From a virus, in the IMG/VR virus record IMGVR_UViG_3300030329_004340, positions 1 through 45,394 of that record: 45,394 nt of DNA; one strand, 5' to 3'. The position numbers and the translations under genes were made by a program. Of this stretch, positions 30,969-41,394 are shown in pieces (within the stretch, counting starts at the first letter, position 1; each line of letters starts with the position of its first letter). The notes under the pieces were generated by a model, which searched no databases, was not told where the DNA came from, and saw only the letters and a list, made by a program, of their open reading frames with translations.

Positions 30969-33900
30969 ATGGAAGATTCAGTAAAAAGTTACTTAGATAA
31001 CTACAGATACCAAAATCCACAATATAACGATTATAGCGACCAAATGTTATATCGTAAACTATCAAGAGAGGGAGATGCAACACTTCCATCTTCTGGAACG
31101 ATTCGATATAAAAGACCAGAGGATAGAGATGGAGCTGCTTATACAACTCATTCAAAAGACTACTCACCTGAAAAAATGAATTCATTTGGAAGTATTCTAT
31201 CTGACTACTTAGGAGATTACTTTGTTAATGAAAATTCATATGATTGGATGAAGGCAGCATATAATCAATCTCTTACAGGAATGACTGAGCAATTAATAAC
31301 TGGAAAACAAAAATATGATTTAGATGACTATGACCCTAATATATTAGAAGATATTGGAAGCATGGCTTTAAGCTTTATATTTCCTGTAGATTTATTGGCT
31401 ATGTGGGTAGGAGCTAAAATAGGGGGAGGTGTCGTTAAAGGACTTTCTTTAGTAGATGATGGGGCAAAATTAGTTGGACATGCAATAGGTAAATCAAAAG
31501 GATTTGATAAGGCTTTAAAGCATGTATATAAAACCCTTCCAATGTATCAAAGTGGAATAACCCAAGCAACAACATTAGGCACATATGAATCTGCAATGAG
31601 TAGTATTGCAACTGCTACAGACCCAGATTCTAATGCCTCTGATATTATATTTGCTGGAGTTAAAGGATTTGGTCATGGTGCAATGGTTGGAGGATTATCA
31701 GGACTAGCAGGAGGAGCATTAGCAGGTACAAGTAGATACTCTAAAGCATTGGAAAAATTTGGTAAAAGTGGTGAAAAATTAAAACAAGCATCAAAATTAG
31801 ATAAATTTGGAATGACTATTAAGGATTGGGCTACTGGCCCTGTAGGTCAAGTAATGACGGAATCCTTGGTAGATACAAGTATTGAAATTGGAGAAAGGTC
31901 AATACTTTATGGTGAAGATATAGATGCTAAGGATATACTTCATGCATATGGAAGGAATATAGGTCTATTTACAGTAATGAAAGGACAACATTCTCTTTGG
32001 AGCTCAACTACAGGAAAAATGTCAGAAGCTCTTGATTATTATAGAGACAATGTTTCTTCTAAGGATAAGAAAAACTTATCTGACAATGAATCATTAGCTG
32101 AGAATACAAGAGATAATATAGATGCTGAAATATCTAAGGATATTAATGATTCTGATTCATCTCCAGAATTAATAAAGCATGAAGAAATTGTACAAAGCGA
32201 ATTAAATAAACATATTGAAAATGTTCAAAATAAAATAGGTAAAGAAGGGCTTGATGCTGATTCTATTAAAAGGGAGTTTGAAAGATTTGAAAGAGATTTA
32301 GAAACTCTTGTAGAAATGGAGAAATCAGGCGGAAAATTTACAGAAGAACAGAAACAATTTTATGTTAAAAGGATTGAAGATGCAATGAATATCCTTAAAT
32401 CTTCTATAGCAGTTATTGACATGAATATTAAAAACCAAAAAAGCCCTAAAGCTAAAGAAAAAAACCTTCCTGCTATGAAAGCATTAACTGATAAATGGCA
32501 AACTGATTTAGATAATTTAATAGGACTTCATCAAAAAATAAATGATGTATTTGACGGAAACAAGCATTCAAAAAATTCAAATACTACTATGCGAGATTTC
32601 CAAGATACAAATGCTAAAAGAAAAAGACTTTTAGAACAACTAAAAAACAAAAAGAAGACAGAAAAAACTAATGAATATGACGAGTATATAAAAATGCTTG
32701 AATATAAGTCAGCAGGTGATGAAACTTTAAAATTCAAAGAACATGATGGAGAGAATCTTCCAATAGATAATAAAGAATTGTTTGACACAGTAGAGATGAT
32801 GGATAGAGTTGATAGAGTTACTAAAGCGACTCAAAGCAAAGGTATTGATATTGATTCAGCTGATGGCCAAAAACTTCATATAAAAGAAGGTGATTTAGGT
32901 GGAAAGAAAACTGAAGACATAGATTTTGAAATACAAGAAATGGCTAAAATAGAGAATGATTTAGAATTAAAAAGGAAAACACTTAAAAAAGGCGATGAAG
33001 GTTATGTAGAATTTGTAAAAGAGAGAAATCAATTTGAATCTATATATGGAGATGCTTCTACAAGAAAAGCAAAAAAAGAAATATATGAAGCGTATAAAGA
33101 TATAGACAATATAATAGATAAGACAGACTCTCCTGATAAAAGAGATAAACTTTTAGAATCAAAAGAATTTTTAAGAGACATGCTTGTTAACTTCGAAGGT
33201 GGATTATTAGCTGATTTCAAATCAGTAGAAGTTACAAAAAGACAAAGAGGGTATGTAGGTGGTAAAAAAGCTACAAAATTAAAACCACAAGGGGTAAAAG
33301 ATAAAATAAACCAATATAAAAGGTTTGCTTTATTTATGGCTGAACAGAATAAATCTATTTTCGAAACTACACGAAATGACTTTCAGAAATTTGTTGATAC
33401 TATTGGAACAAATCAAAAATGGAGTGCAAATAAAAATACAGCTTCTCTTAATGATTTGGTAAGATATATAAATCAACAAAAAGACACAAATAATTGGAGA
33501 GGTGACAAAGGTGAATTTAGGACTTACTCCGATGCAGATTTAAAAGCCGCTGAGATTAAAGGGGTTCCTCCTGAAGGAGTAAGAACAGGAGAAATCTCTG
33601 GCTTAGATAGTAAAGTTCAAACAAGTATAGATAAAGCTGGTGATGATGGATACTTTTTAGGAAATGTTGGAAAAGCTGGAACAAGAATAAAAAGGTTTAT
33701 TGTTGGAAAAGCTAAGTCGTTATGGAAGAGTATGAGGGATAAAGCCAAGAAAAATGAAGCAGGATATGATGACTTCATAGTCACAGATGCAGATGGTAAG
33801 CCCTTACATACAGAATCAGGAGGAGACTTAATACGACTTATATTTGGAGAAAAAACAGGTGGCTCTGGAAACGAAATGAGAAGATTTAGAGATACTGCTT

Positions 33901-36900
33901 CCAATTGGGTAAAAACAAAATATGGAAGCGATAGTATAGAAGCTCATATTATAGACCATTTTGTTCATGGGCGTACATCAGAAGCAGATTTTGGAAAAAT
34001 GCTTGATAGATATGCAAGGGATAAAGGAAAGTTAAGCACAAAAGAACAAGAGACAATGATAAAAGACCTTTTAACTGAATTTATGACTGATGCTAAAAAT
34101 GGTGAAGCTAAAGTTAGTAAATCTAGAGATGGGAAGAATCAAGGAAAAGGCAAGATAGGAAAAATATTTGGAAATAAAAAATTAGGTAAAAACTCTAGTA
34201 TGTATTCATTATTAGAACTAAAGGAAGGATATAATAAGATAGATACTGATTTTGCAAATAATAAAGATTTACAATTAGGCAACTATAGATATACTAAAAA
34301 AGAGGTTGAGTTTTTTGTAGACTTAATGATGTCTACACAAGGTAGAATGAAAGAAATCTTACCTCAACAAAAAACCTTAGTAGATTTTATAAAAGACTAT
34401 GGTGATATAGAATTAAGTACAAAAAGTGCAGATTACCAATTATTATCAGACCTTGATTCAAGGATAATGACTGCTAGAGAAAAGAGAGTTTTAATAAACT
34501 TTATTGAAAAAATGTACCCTGAATTAGATGCTAAATTTGTAGACAAAATAGGAACTTTTGCAGGAAGAGATATTCTAGGGAGTATACATGGAAATCTTAT
34601 TCGTATAGCCGAAGGAAAGGCATCTGTAGATACACTTCCACATGAAATATCTCACTATGTCTTTGATGTATTAGAAGCAATTGGAGACAATAGGTCTAGA
34701 GCTTTGATACTAGAGGGTATTGATTTATTTAGAAAAGATGTAAAAGGAAAAGAGCTTATAAAAGCAAAAGAGATATATGCTGCAAAAAAAGAACTTGATG
34801 TTAAAAAATTGACAAAAAATCAAATATCTGAAGCTAAAGATATGCATGCAAGAGAACTATTTATTGATGCTAGTGGTAAGCATGCAGCAAAGCAAATAAC
34901 AAACAAAAGCTTAGTTGGAAGAATGGGAGCATGGTTTAAAAAGTTTTGGCTAAATATGAAGGATACTTTTGGAATAACAAATTATGCTGATGCTCAACAA
35001 AGAAAAAGTGATTTGATATTTCTCATGGGAGAGAAAACAGTTAAGAGAGATTTGCCATCATCTGTCATTGAAGTATCATTTAATACAGAAGTAGAATTTC
35101 AACTTGGTTCAAAAGCTGGAAAAGAAAATTTTGACTCAAGGGCATTATCTATAAACACTTTAGAGGATAGACTTAAAAAAGATTTTGGATATACCGCAAA
35201 GGATATTAATAAACTTCGTAACAAACCTTGGGAGCTTGGAGGATTAAATACTGTAAAATTCAATAAGGATTCAGATATTACATTAGGAGCTTATGATGGC
35301 TATATTGATATGTTGTCTAAACAGATATCAATTCATGAAGCCAATAAACTTGCAACAAAAAAAGAAGCTGAAAATTATTCTAGAGTTATAGATACTGAAA
35401 TGAAATATAATATAACTGAAACACAAAGAAATGAATTCTTTAAGATATATGGTACAAAATTTGGAAATGCAAGCGACCTAATGATAAAGCACTATAAAAA
35501 TTGGATAGAAGCTGGATTTGACCCAATTGAAAGAAGAACAACATCTATAGATAATATATTAGCTTTAACAGAAAATAATCCTGGTTTAAAATTACATCAA
35601 AGAGTATTAATGCCTACCTCACATGTTTTAACTAATTATGGAGGTAAAGCAGGGCAACAATTGGGTTATAAATTTGTTAATTTTGAAGCTTTTGAAAATA
35701 TATATAGAGGGCAAGGTCAAGCTATTCTCTACAATATACAACAAAGAATAGGTAAAAAGGGAACGAAGTATTTGTATCTCGCTGACAGACAAAGAGCAAA
35801 TAGTGAATTAAAAGAATTAAAGAAAAGAAGAGGAGAATCTTCTTATGCTGAAAAGCAATACAGAGAACTTAAAACTCAATATGAAAAATTTTATGGAAAT
35901 AAAAAAGAAGGTATAAAAGCTGACCTTCAATATAGGCTCGCTTTAAAAGATTGGAAAACATTAACGGATGGGTATTGGCAACATCTTGAACAGAATATAA
36001 GATTAAATACAGGAAAGGTTGAAGGAGATAAACTTGTAGCTGACCTTAAAAATGGAAAATATATAAATGATTACTTTGTAAGAAAGCTATCTCCAACAGT
36101 TTTAAAGAACCTTGATAAAATTAAAAATGGTAAGCAATTTGAAAAGCTAGTAGAACAACATATGGATACTGCTGCAAGAAGGGCTGTTTCAAAAATTATG
36201 TCAAAGGGAACTAAAACCTTTGAAAAGAAAGTAGCAGATTGGAAAGCAAAACAAGAAAACAAAGATAAAGTTAAGGCTCAATTGTATGATATGTTTAGTA
36301 AAGGGCCAACACAGCTAGACCCTTCATTTATGAGAGACAGAGGGCCATTACTTCCAATGTTTATGGAGGTGGATGGTAAATTAGTAAGAACCTATCAAAC
36401 TAAATTTGAAGATACTGCTGTTAATTATGTTAGAGGAATGGCCAAATATCTAGCAACTGTAAAACTATTTCCAGAGTTTACAAAATTAGATAGTAAAGTA
36501 TATGATACTAAGGCAAGGCTTCTTGAATCTATATCAGCTAATAATGAATTTGGATTTTATGCAAAAGAAGCAATTCAATATAAATTAGGACTATTTGATT
36601 CCAATAATAGTATGGTAGGGAATACTACTCAAAAATTCTTATCAACTGTTGCAAATGTTTCAGCGGTATTAGGACTTTCATCTCCGATGTCTGGTATTAA
36701 AAACCTATTTATACAAATTCCAAGAAGTGTGTCTGTATATGGATTTAGAAATACATTAAGTGCTATGTCAAGAGCTGGCTATATACCATTTGAGATGGGA
36801 AGAAAGTCTGTTAAGAAATTTAATCAAGAAGCGAGAAAGAAAGGATATGTTGGATATGGTACTCCAGAATTACTAGCAACTGAGGGAACCAAATATTCAA

Positions 36901-38309
36901 AATGGTATTTTGACAATGTAAACTTAATGACAAGGACTGAAAACTTTAATAGAATAGTAACAGCTGAAGCTGGTACTCAATTATTTAACCAACTTTTATC
37001 AAAATATCGTGGTGAAGGCACAATGTTTAGAAATCTTGAAAGAAGTAATAAAGAAATAGAAAGAATGTTTAATGAGACTTGGAGATTATCACCTGAAGAA
37101 ATTAGCTTTTTAGGAAAAATGGAGCAAAATGACTTCAATAGTCAAAAATATTCTGATATTTTACATAAAGTTGGACACTTTTCACATGTATCATCTGCAG
37201 GTGGAACTTCTGTTGGTATGCTTCCATTATGGATGTCTAGAAGTGTTGCAAAACCCTTAACACTATTTCAGAGAATTGCTGCATCTGTTACATGGGATTC
37301 TTATGTTAATTATGTAAAGCCAATTAAAAATGGTAATTTTGCTCCAATATTAAAAGCAGCAATTGGACATACAATATCAGGAGCAGCCTTATACTCTATG
37401 TATGATTTGTTATTTGACACTCAACCTCCAAAAGAAGATAGTGATTTTATTGATAGAACTCTTATGTATCTACATAGGTCTGAGTTCTTTGGAATGTTTG
37501 GGGAACTTTTTTCTCCATATGAAAAGGGAGATGTTAGAATGCTATCAGAACCTATTATTTTTAGAAATTTAATAACAGCTCAAGAAGAATTATCCAATGC
37601 TGGATTATTTGGAGGAGAACCAAATAAAACTGTTAGACAGGCAGTACATAGTTTAAATAAAAGAACAATCGTTATTTATGGACAAGGTGTTAAAGCTCTT
37701 GAGAAAACATTTAAAACACCTTCACTTAACTACAACTATGAGCAAAAAAGAAGAAGAATTAAATCTCTTGAAAGAGAATGGCGTGAATTTATGTTAAGTA
37801 AAACTGGAGCTACTACTTGGGTTGATACAGATATACAAAGAGGAACTGAAAAACAAATATATTACCATAATTTAAAGAAAGCATTTTACTTTGGTGATGA
37901 AAATGATATAGCAAAAGAGTACTACAAAGCCTTTAATTATATTATTCATGATTTGGAAGCTTCTAATTATACAGATGTAAACGAAATGATTAAAGCGGCA
38001 GAAAGAATGATTGAAGCCTCAATAAAATCTACAAATGTTTTAAATGTAAGCCATGAAAAAGATGGAAAATCTATATCAAGAAGGGAACAATTTTTAAACT
38101 ACTTGAAAGGTGATAACAGAGCACTTGCATTAAGAATGGAAAAAGATTGGGAAAAAATGAAAAAAGCATATGACAAAATTATTAAAAAGTCATCCCATAG
38201 ACGACAATGGTCAGTATTTCCAAATACTGTAAGTAAAAAAGGACAACCATCAAGCCCTCAAAGAAGAATATATCAATCTTTATATGGCGGTGGCTATGAC
38301 CTTTGGTAA
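30969..38309 (+). CDS. Giant polyvalent virion protein with HExxH metallopeptidase-like motif
   Basis: A 2446-residue protein, the largest product here. The N-terminal part has two hydrophobic segments (MALSFIFPVDLLAMWVGAKI near 130-150, and AMVGGLSGLAGGALAG near 238-253) that could insert in host membranes on ejection. Residues 380-850 are charged coiled-coil-like helices. HEISH (1225-1229) is an HExxH zinc-peptidase motif, and Glu1296 in HARELF may be the third ligand, as in peptidase domains of large polyvalent proteins. The C-terminal 600 residues, with KNLFIQIPRS and a hydrophobic AAIGHTISGAALYSMYDLLF near 2130, resemble a large-polyvalent-protein domain such as LPD38. It has no Shine-Dalgarno and follows the previous stop by 7 nt. 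Protease activity is inferred. Confidence 0.6.
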   Translation: MEDSVKSYLDNYRYQNPQYNDYSDQMLYRKLSREGDATLPSSGTIRYKRPEDRDGAAYTTHSKDYSPEKMNSFGSILSDYLGDYFVNENSYDWMKAAYNQSLTGMTEQLITGKQKYDLDDYDPNILEDIGSMALSFIFPVDLLAMWVGAKIGGGVVKGLSLVDDGAKLVGHAIGKSKGFDKALKHVYKTLPMYQSGITQATTLGTYESAMSSIATATDPDSNASDIIFAGVKGFGHGAMVGGLSGLAGGALAGTSRYSKALEKFGKSGEKLKQASKLDKFGMTIKDWATGPVGQVMTESLVDTSIEIGERSILYGEDIDAKDILHAYGRNIGLFTVMKGQHSLWSSTTGKMSEALDYYRDNVSSKDKKNLSDNESLAENTRDNIDAEISKDINDSDSSPELIKHEEIVQSELNKHIENVQNKIGKEGLDADSIKREFERFERDLETLVEMEKSGGKFTEEQKQFYVKRIEDAMNILKSSIAVIDMNIKNQKSPKAKEKNLPAMKALTDKWQTDLDNLIGLHQKINDVFDGNKHSKNSNTTMRDFQDTNAKRKRLLEQLKNKKKTEKTNEYDEYIKMLEYKSAGDETLKFKEHDGENLPIDNKELFDTVEMMDRVDRVTKATQSKGIDIDSADGQKLHIKEGDLGGKKTEDIDFEIQEMAKIENDLELKRKTLKKGDEGYVEFVKERNQFESIYGDASTRKAKKEIYEAYKDIDNIIDKTDSPDKRDKLLESKEFLRDMLVNFEGGLLADFKSVEVTKRQRGYVGGKKATKLKPQGVKDKINQYKRFALFMAEQNKSIFETTRNDFQKFVDTIGTNQKWSANKNTASLNDLVRYINQQKDTNNWRGDKGEFRTYSDADLKAAEIKGVPPEGVRTGEISGLDSKVQTSIDKAGDDGYFLGNVGKAGTRIKRFIVGKAKSLWKSMRDKAKKNEAGYDDFIVTDADGKPLHTESGGDLIRLIFGEKTGGSGNEMRRFRDTASNWVKTKYGSDSIEAHIIDHFVHGRTSEADFGKMLDRYARDKGKLSTKEQETMIKDLLTEFMTDAKNGEAKVSKSRDGKNQGKGKIGKIFGNKKLGKNSSMYSLLELKEGYNKIDTDFANNKDLQLGNYRYTKKEVEFFVDLMMSTQGRMKEILPQQKTLVDFIKDYGDIELSTKSADYQLLSDLDSRIMTAREKRVLINFIEKMYPELDAKFVDKIGTFAGRDILGSIHGNLIRIAEGKASVDTLPHEISHYVFDVLEAIGDNRSRALILEGIDLFRKDVKGKELIKAKEIYAAKKELDVKKLTKNQISEAKDMHARELFIDASGKHAAKQITNKSLVGRMGAWFKKFWLNMKDTFGITNYADAQQRKSDLIFLMGEKTVKRDLPSSVIEVSFNTEVEFQLGSKAGKENFDSRALSINTLEDRLKKDFGYTAKDINKLRNKPWELGGLNTVKFNKDSDITLGAYDGYIDMLSKQISIHEANKLATKKEAENYSRVIDTEMKYNITETQRNEFFKIYGTKFGNASDLMIKHYKNWIEAGFDPIERRTTSIDNILALTENNPGLKLHQRVLMPTSHVLTNYGGKAGQQLGYKFVNFEAFENIYRGQGQAILYNIQQRIGKKGTKYLYLADRQRANSELKELKKRRGESSYAEKQYRELKTQYEKFYGNKKEGIKADLQYRLALKDWKTLTDGYWQHLEQNIRLNTGKVEGDKLVADLKNGKYINDYFVRKLSPTVLKNLDKIKNGKQFEKLVEQHMDTAARRAVSKIMSKGTKTFEKKVADWKAKQENKDKVKAQLYDMFSKGPTQLDPSFMRDRGPLLPMFMEVDGKLVRTYQTKFEDTAVNYVRGMAKYLATVKLFPEFTKLDSKVYDTKARLLESISANNEFGFYAKEAIQYKLGLFDSNNSMVGNTTQKFLSTVANVSAVLGLSSPMSGIKNLFIQIPRSVSVYGFRNTLSAMSRAGYIPFEMGRKSVKKFNQEARKKGYVGYGTPELLATEGTKYSKWYFDNVNLMTRTENFNRIVTAEAGTQLFNQLLSKYRGEGTMFRNLERSNKEIERMFNETWRLSPEEISFLGKMEQNDFNSQKYSDILHKVGHFSHVSSAGGTSVGMLPLWMSRSVAKPLTLFQRIAASVTWDSYVNYVKPIKNGNFAPILKAAIGHTISGAALYSMYDLLFDTQPPKEDSDFIDRTLMYLHRSEFFGMFGELFSPYEKGDVRMLSEPIIFRNLITAQEELSNAGLFGGEPNKTVRQAVHSLNKRTIVIYGQGVKALEKTFKTPSLNYNYEQKRRRIKSLEREWREFMLSKTGATTWVDTDIQRGTEKQIYYHNLKKAFYFGDENDIAKEYYKAFNYIIHDLEASNYTDVNEMIKAAERMIEASIKSTNVLNVSHEKDGKSISRREQFLNYLKGDNRALALRMEKDWEKMKKAYDKIIKKSSHRRQWSVFPNTVSKKGQPSSPQRRIYQSLYGGGYDLW

Positions 38310-38758
38310 TCCATTAATTTATCGATAGGTACAAGCACTAACTGACTCCTATTATCATCACCACCCATCACTAAACGAGCAATTTTATCATTTAAAAGCT
38401 CTTTTATTCTTTTTTTGAGTTTACCTACATTGAAAATAAATCCGCTCTCTATCTTCCCCTCATAAGAAAGAAGATGAATCCAAACATTTGAATCTGTTGT
38501 AGATATGCCAGAAGGATTTCCTTTATATCTTACCTCAATAGCAATATTTCCAGTTGTTTTCCAGATATCTCTTTCAGTTTTTACTTCTATTTTCTTATTA
38601 CCCAATTGCATATCTTCTACAAATTGCTCTCCCATTTTACCAAATTCTAAGTCTAAATCAAAGCCTTTGCAGTATCCCTCTGTTAATGGCATCCAAAACC
38701 CCTCTTTCCAAACTTTGCATTCACCAAATACTTTTAATATATCACGCAGAAAAATCAA
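38294..38758 (-). CDS. PD-(D/E)XK-like nuclease
   Basis: A 154-residue protein with GEQFVEDM (residues 43-50), then KIEVKTERDIW (56-66) containing the E-x-K of PD-(D/E)XK nucleases, and TGNIAIE (69-75). The pattern E...EVK.ER...TGNIAIE fits small phage endonucleases of the restriction-like fold, and an acidic pair lies at Asp35/Asp37. It probably cuts DNA during replication or recombination intermediate processing. The start is an ATGA overlap with the RuvC-like gene. The stop end overlaps the end of the giant rightward gene by 16 nt. Confidence 0.65.
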   Translation of the reverse strand: MIFLRDILKVFGECKVWKEGFWMPLTEGYCKGFDLDLEFGKMGEQFVEDMQLGNKKIEVKTERDIWKTTGNIAIEVRYKGNPSGISTTDSNVWIHLLSYEGKIESGFIFNVGKLKKRIKELLNDKIARLVMGGDDNRSQLVLVPIDKLMDYQRS

Positions 38759-39240
38759 ACAAAATACTTATGTTTTGCATAGTGTGTTATTAATATAGAA
38801 TCTGCCGTTGCTAAAGTTACTTTTTTTAACTTAGGATAAAGCTCCTTTGCCTTATCCTTTAACCAATTCTTTCTTTTCCTTACTTCAACTCCTTTAGGAC
38901 ATCCAAACCATTTAATCCAATTGTTTGGTATCTCTGTATATGTATGTATATCATGTGATGCAGCTATACCTAGCCATTGACCATAATTAACTCCATATGT
39001 AAAAGCATGTCTGCTTCCATTTGTTGGTCTTGCCCATACTCTTTCCATTAAAAACTTAACATCACATGGAGCTGTATCTGAAATTGCTACTTGAAACAAT
39101 AAAGACATATCAAGAACCTTTTCAGGACATTTAAATGCTTTAATTGTTCCATCTTCATTTATTACTGTTAATCCCCCACTTTTCCCAGGGTCTACTCCTA
39201 TATATTTAAAAGGGGATTTCTTCTTTTTGTATTTGCCCAT
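38755..39240 (-). CDS. RuvC-like Holliday junction resolvase
   Basis: A 161-residue protein with the RuvC/RNase H-like layout: YIGVDPGKSGGL (Asp17), LMERVWA (Glu66) and TLATADSIL (Asp147), which supply the acidic metal-binding residues. It would resolve four-way junctions or branched replicating DNA before packaging. The N-terminal KYKKKK is basic. It overlaps the end of the helicase gene by 35 nt and the nuclease gene by 4 nt, so the three are one translational unit. Confidence 0.8.
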   Translation of the reverse strand: MGKYKKKKSPFKYIGVDPGKSGGLTVINEDGTIKAFKCPEKVLDMSLLFQVAISDTAPCDVKFLMERVWARPTNGSRHAFTYGVNYGQWLGIAASHDIHTYTEIPNNWIKWFGCPKGVEVRKRKNWLKDKAKELYPKLKKVTLATADSILITHYAKHKYFV

Positions 39241-40552
39241 ATTCTATCATTTCTCCCATTGAATTATAAACTTTACACTTGTCTCCATCATAGCCTAAAT
39301 CTACTGAACCTGTATCTCCATATCTAACCTTTTTAGCAGATATTGTAAGAATATTTTTACCCTTACCTGCTTCTCCTTTAACTTTATAATCATAGTGAGT
39401 AAAGAATACATTTTCCGCAACTTGTTCAATCGCTCCACTTTCAGCCAAGTCTGATAATTGAGGCTCATATGATTTATCTCTATACTCAATGCCCCTATTT
39501 AATTGAGATGCTAATACTATTGCAGCATCCGTTTCTTTTGCAAGCCATTTATAATCATTTACAAGCTTTTCAATCTGTAGTCGCCTTTGTTCTTCTTTTC
39601 CACTACAAGATATTAGTTGTATATAATCATCAAAAACTATATCAGGTTTAAACTTCTTCACTTCACCTGATGATGTTGCAAAATCTCTTAAGTTATCAAA
39701 CATTAAAAATTTATCTTCATGATATTTCTGTTTAATTAACTTTATAGTCTTATCTACAATTTCTCTTTCTTGAGAGGTGTATACATTTTTCCTTACCATT
39801 GAATATGATAATTCATGAGACTCTAAGCAAAGTATCTTTTTTATCAATTCAGAATTAGGTAACTCTCTGCTAAAGAATATAGCTCTTTTACCATCTGCTA
39901 AAGCATTGGCCAACATGTTAATCATAACAGTTGTTTTACCATGTCCTGGCCTTCCACCTATAATAGTAATCTCTCCTCTAGTTAATCCACCTGCAAATCT
40001 ATTTAAATTTTGAAAACCTGTACTTATTAACTTGGTTTCTTTGTTATTTATACTTGCTAAAGTTTCTTCTACTATATCATCTATCTTTTTTGCAGATGAA
40101 GGTTTTAATTCTAAAAGCTCACCAAATAATGAATGAGCATTTGAAATTGTATCATATACATCAATATAATTCCCTGAAGCTTTACCCTCTATTTCTGAAA
40201 TTTGGGTTATCACTTTTCTCATTAAATACTTTTCGTATAATAATGTAGCATAGTAGTCGGCTGATTCACTTGTAGCACTTTCATTCAAGCACGAAGTGAT
40301 ATAAAAGTTTGTTAAACCTTTTTTCCTTTCCTCTGATGTTAATTGAGAACAGATTGATATCAAATCAAATTTCTTATTTTGTCTTTTTAAATAAGATATC
40401 TTATTCCATAATAATCTAGCCTTAGATTGCCCAAATATGCTCGTATCATTGAAATATTTAGCAATACCATCATAGACATCATTATCGCTAATAATAACAC
40501 CTAAAAGACTATTTTCTAATTCATCATCAAAGGGCAATTTTGATTCCAGCAT
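39206..40552 (-). CDS. DnaB-like replicative helicase
   Basis: A 448-residue protein with a DnaB N-terminal helical domain (about 1-110), a linker, and a RecA-like ATPase: Walker A GGRPGHGKTT (199-208), FFSRELP (226-232), Walker B PDIVFDDY (303-310), SQLNR (349-353) and the ESGAIEQ segment (371-377). It unwinds DNA ahead of the fork as a ring. GGAGG lies before the ATG. No separate primase or polymerase gene is visible, so it probably recruits host enzymes. Confidence 0.92.
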   Translation of the reverse strand: MLESKLPFDDELENSLLGVIISDNDVYDGIAKYFNDTSIFGQSKARLLWNKISYLKRQNKKFDLISICSQLTSEERKKGLTNFYITSCLNESATSESADYYATLLYEKYLMRKVITQISEIEGKASGNYIDVYDTISNAHSLFGELLELKPSSAKKIDDIVEETLASINNKETKLISTGFQNLNRFAGGLTRGEITIIGGRPGHGKTTVMINMLANALADGKRAIFFSRELPNSELIKKILCLESHELSYSMVRKNVYTSQEREIVDKTIKLIKQKYHEDKFLMFDNLRDFATSSGEVKKFKPDIVFDDYIQLISCSGKEEQRRLQIEKLVNDYKWLAKETDAAIVLASQLNRGIEYRDKSYEPQLSDLAESGAIEQVAENVFFTHYDYKVKGEAGKGKNILTISAKKVRYGDTGSVDLGYDGDKCKVYNSMGEMIEYGQIQKEEIPF

Positions 40553-40566
40553 ATTACCTCCTTTGA

Positions 40567-41394
40567 TTAAAACAATGTTTGCTGAGATGTTCTTTGTTTT
40601 ATTATTTTTATGTATTCTGGATTAAGCTCAATGCCAATCCATTTTCTTCCTAACTGTTGTGCAACATATGCAGTAGTCCCACTTCCCATAAAGGGGTCGA
40701 GTACTGTGTCACCTTCTTTAGTGCTAGCTTTAATGCAAAGCTCAGGTAGTTTTTGTGGAAATACTGCAAAATGTGCACCTTGATAATTACTTGTAGGCAT
40801 TTCCCATACATCATGTCTTCTAACCCATCCTTCTTCATGTTTTTTTGGTATTCCTACTGCTTCCGCATTAAAGTAATACTTGGGTTTTTTAGAAAACAAA
40901 AATATATGTTCATGAGACTTTTGAAATCTGTCATTAACTGCTTCGGGCATTGGAACGGGTTTATGCCATATTATATCTTGCCTTAAATACCACCCATCTT
41001 CCTGCATAGCAATTGCAAATTTCCATGGTATGCCTACTAAATCTTTTACTTTTAAATATCTGTGTTTAGGTGGTGCTTTTCTTTTCATTCTATATTCAGA
41101 GCCTGTATCTTCGGTAGTAATACTGTTATCACTTTCCCAAGCTCCACCCTTAGCTCCAAAGTATGTATCCCCTATATTAATCCACATTGTTCCATCATCT
41201 TTCAGAGCGTCTCTTCCCCTTGCAAAAAGGTTAACCAATTTGCTTATAAACTCCTCAGGGGTATCCTCTTGACCTAGCTGACCTTTTTCGTCATAGTCTC
41301 GAAGACCCCAATATGGAGGGGAAGTTACTAAAGATTGAACAGAATTATGTGGTAATTTAGAGATACAATCATGACAATCCCCCTGTAGTATCAT
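40567..41394 (-). CDS. DNA methyltransferase (N4-cytosine/N6-adenine type)
   Basis: A 275-residue amino-methyltransferase of the N6/N4 class. The catalytic motif SPPY (25-28) comes first, and the AdoMet-binding motif DPFMGSGTT (233-241) followed by GIELNPEY comes last, the beta-class order. It transfers a methyl group from AdoMet to an exocyclic amine in DNA. SPPY is more often found with N4-cytosine enzymes but does not settle the base. No restriction endonuclease is adjacent, so it probably protects phage DNA or has a regulatory role. It lies 14 nt upstream of the helicase gene, in the same operon. Confidence 0.9.
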   Translation of the reverse strand: MILQGDCHDCISKLPHNSVQSLVTSPPYWGLRDYDEKGQLGQEDTPEEFISKLVNLFARGRDALKDDGTMWINIGDTYFGAKGGAWESDNSITTEDTGSEYRMKRKAPPKHRYLKVKDLVGIPWKFAIAMQEDGWYLRQDIIWHKPVPMPEAVNDRFQKSHEHIFLFSKKPKYYFNAEAVGIPKKHEEGWVRRHDVWEMPTSNYQGAHFAVFPQKLPELCIKASTKEGDTVLDPFMGSGTTAYVAQQLGRKWIGIELNPEYIKIIKQRTSQQTLF

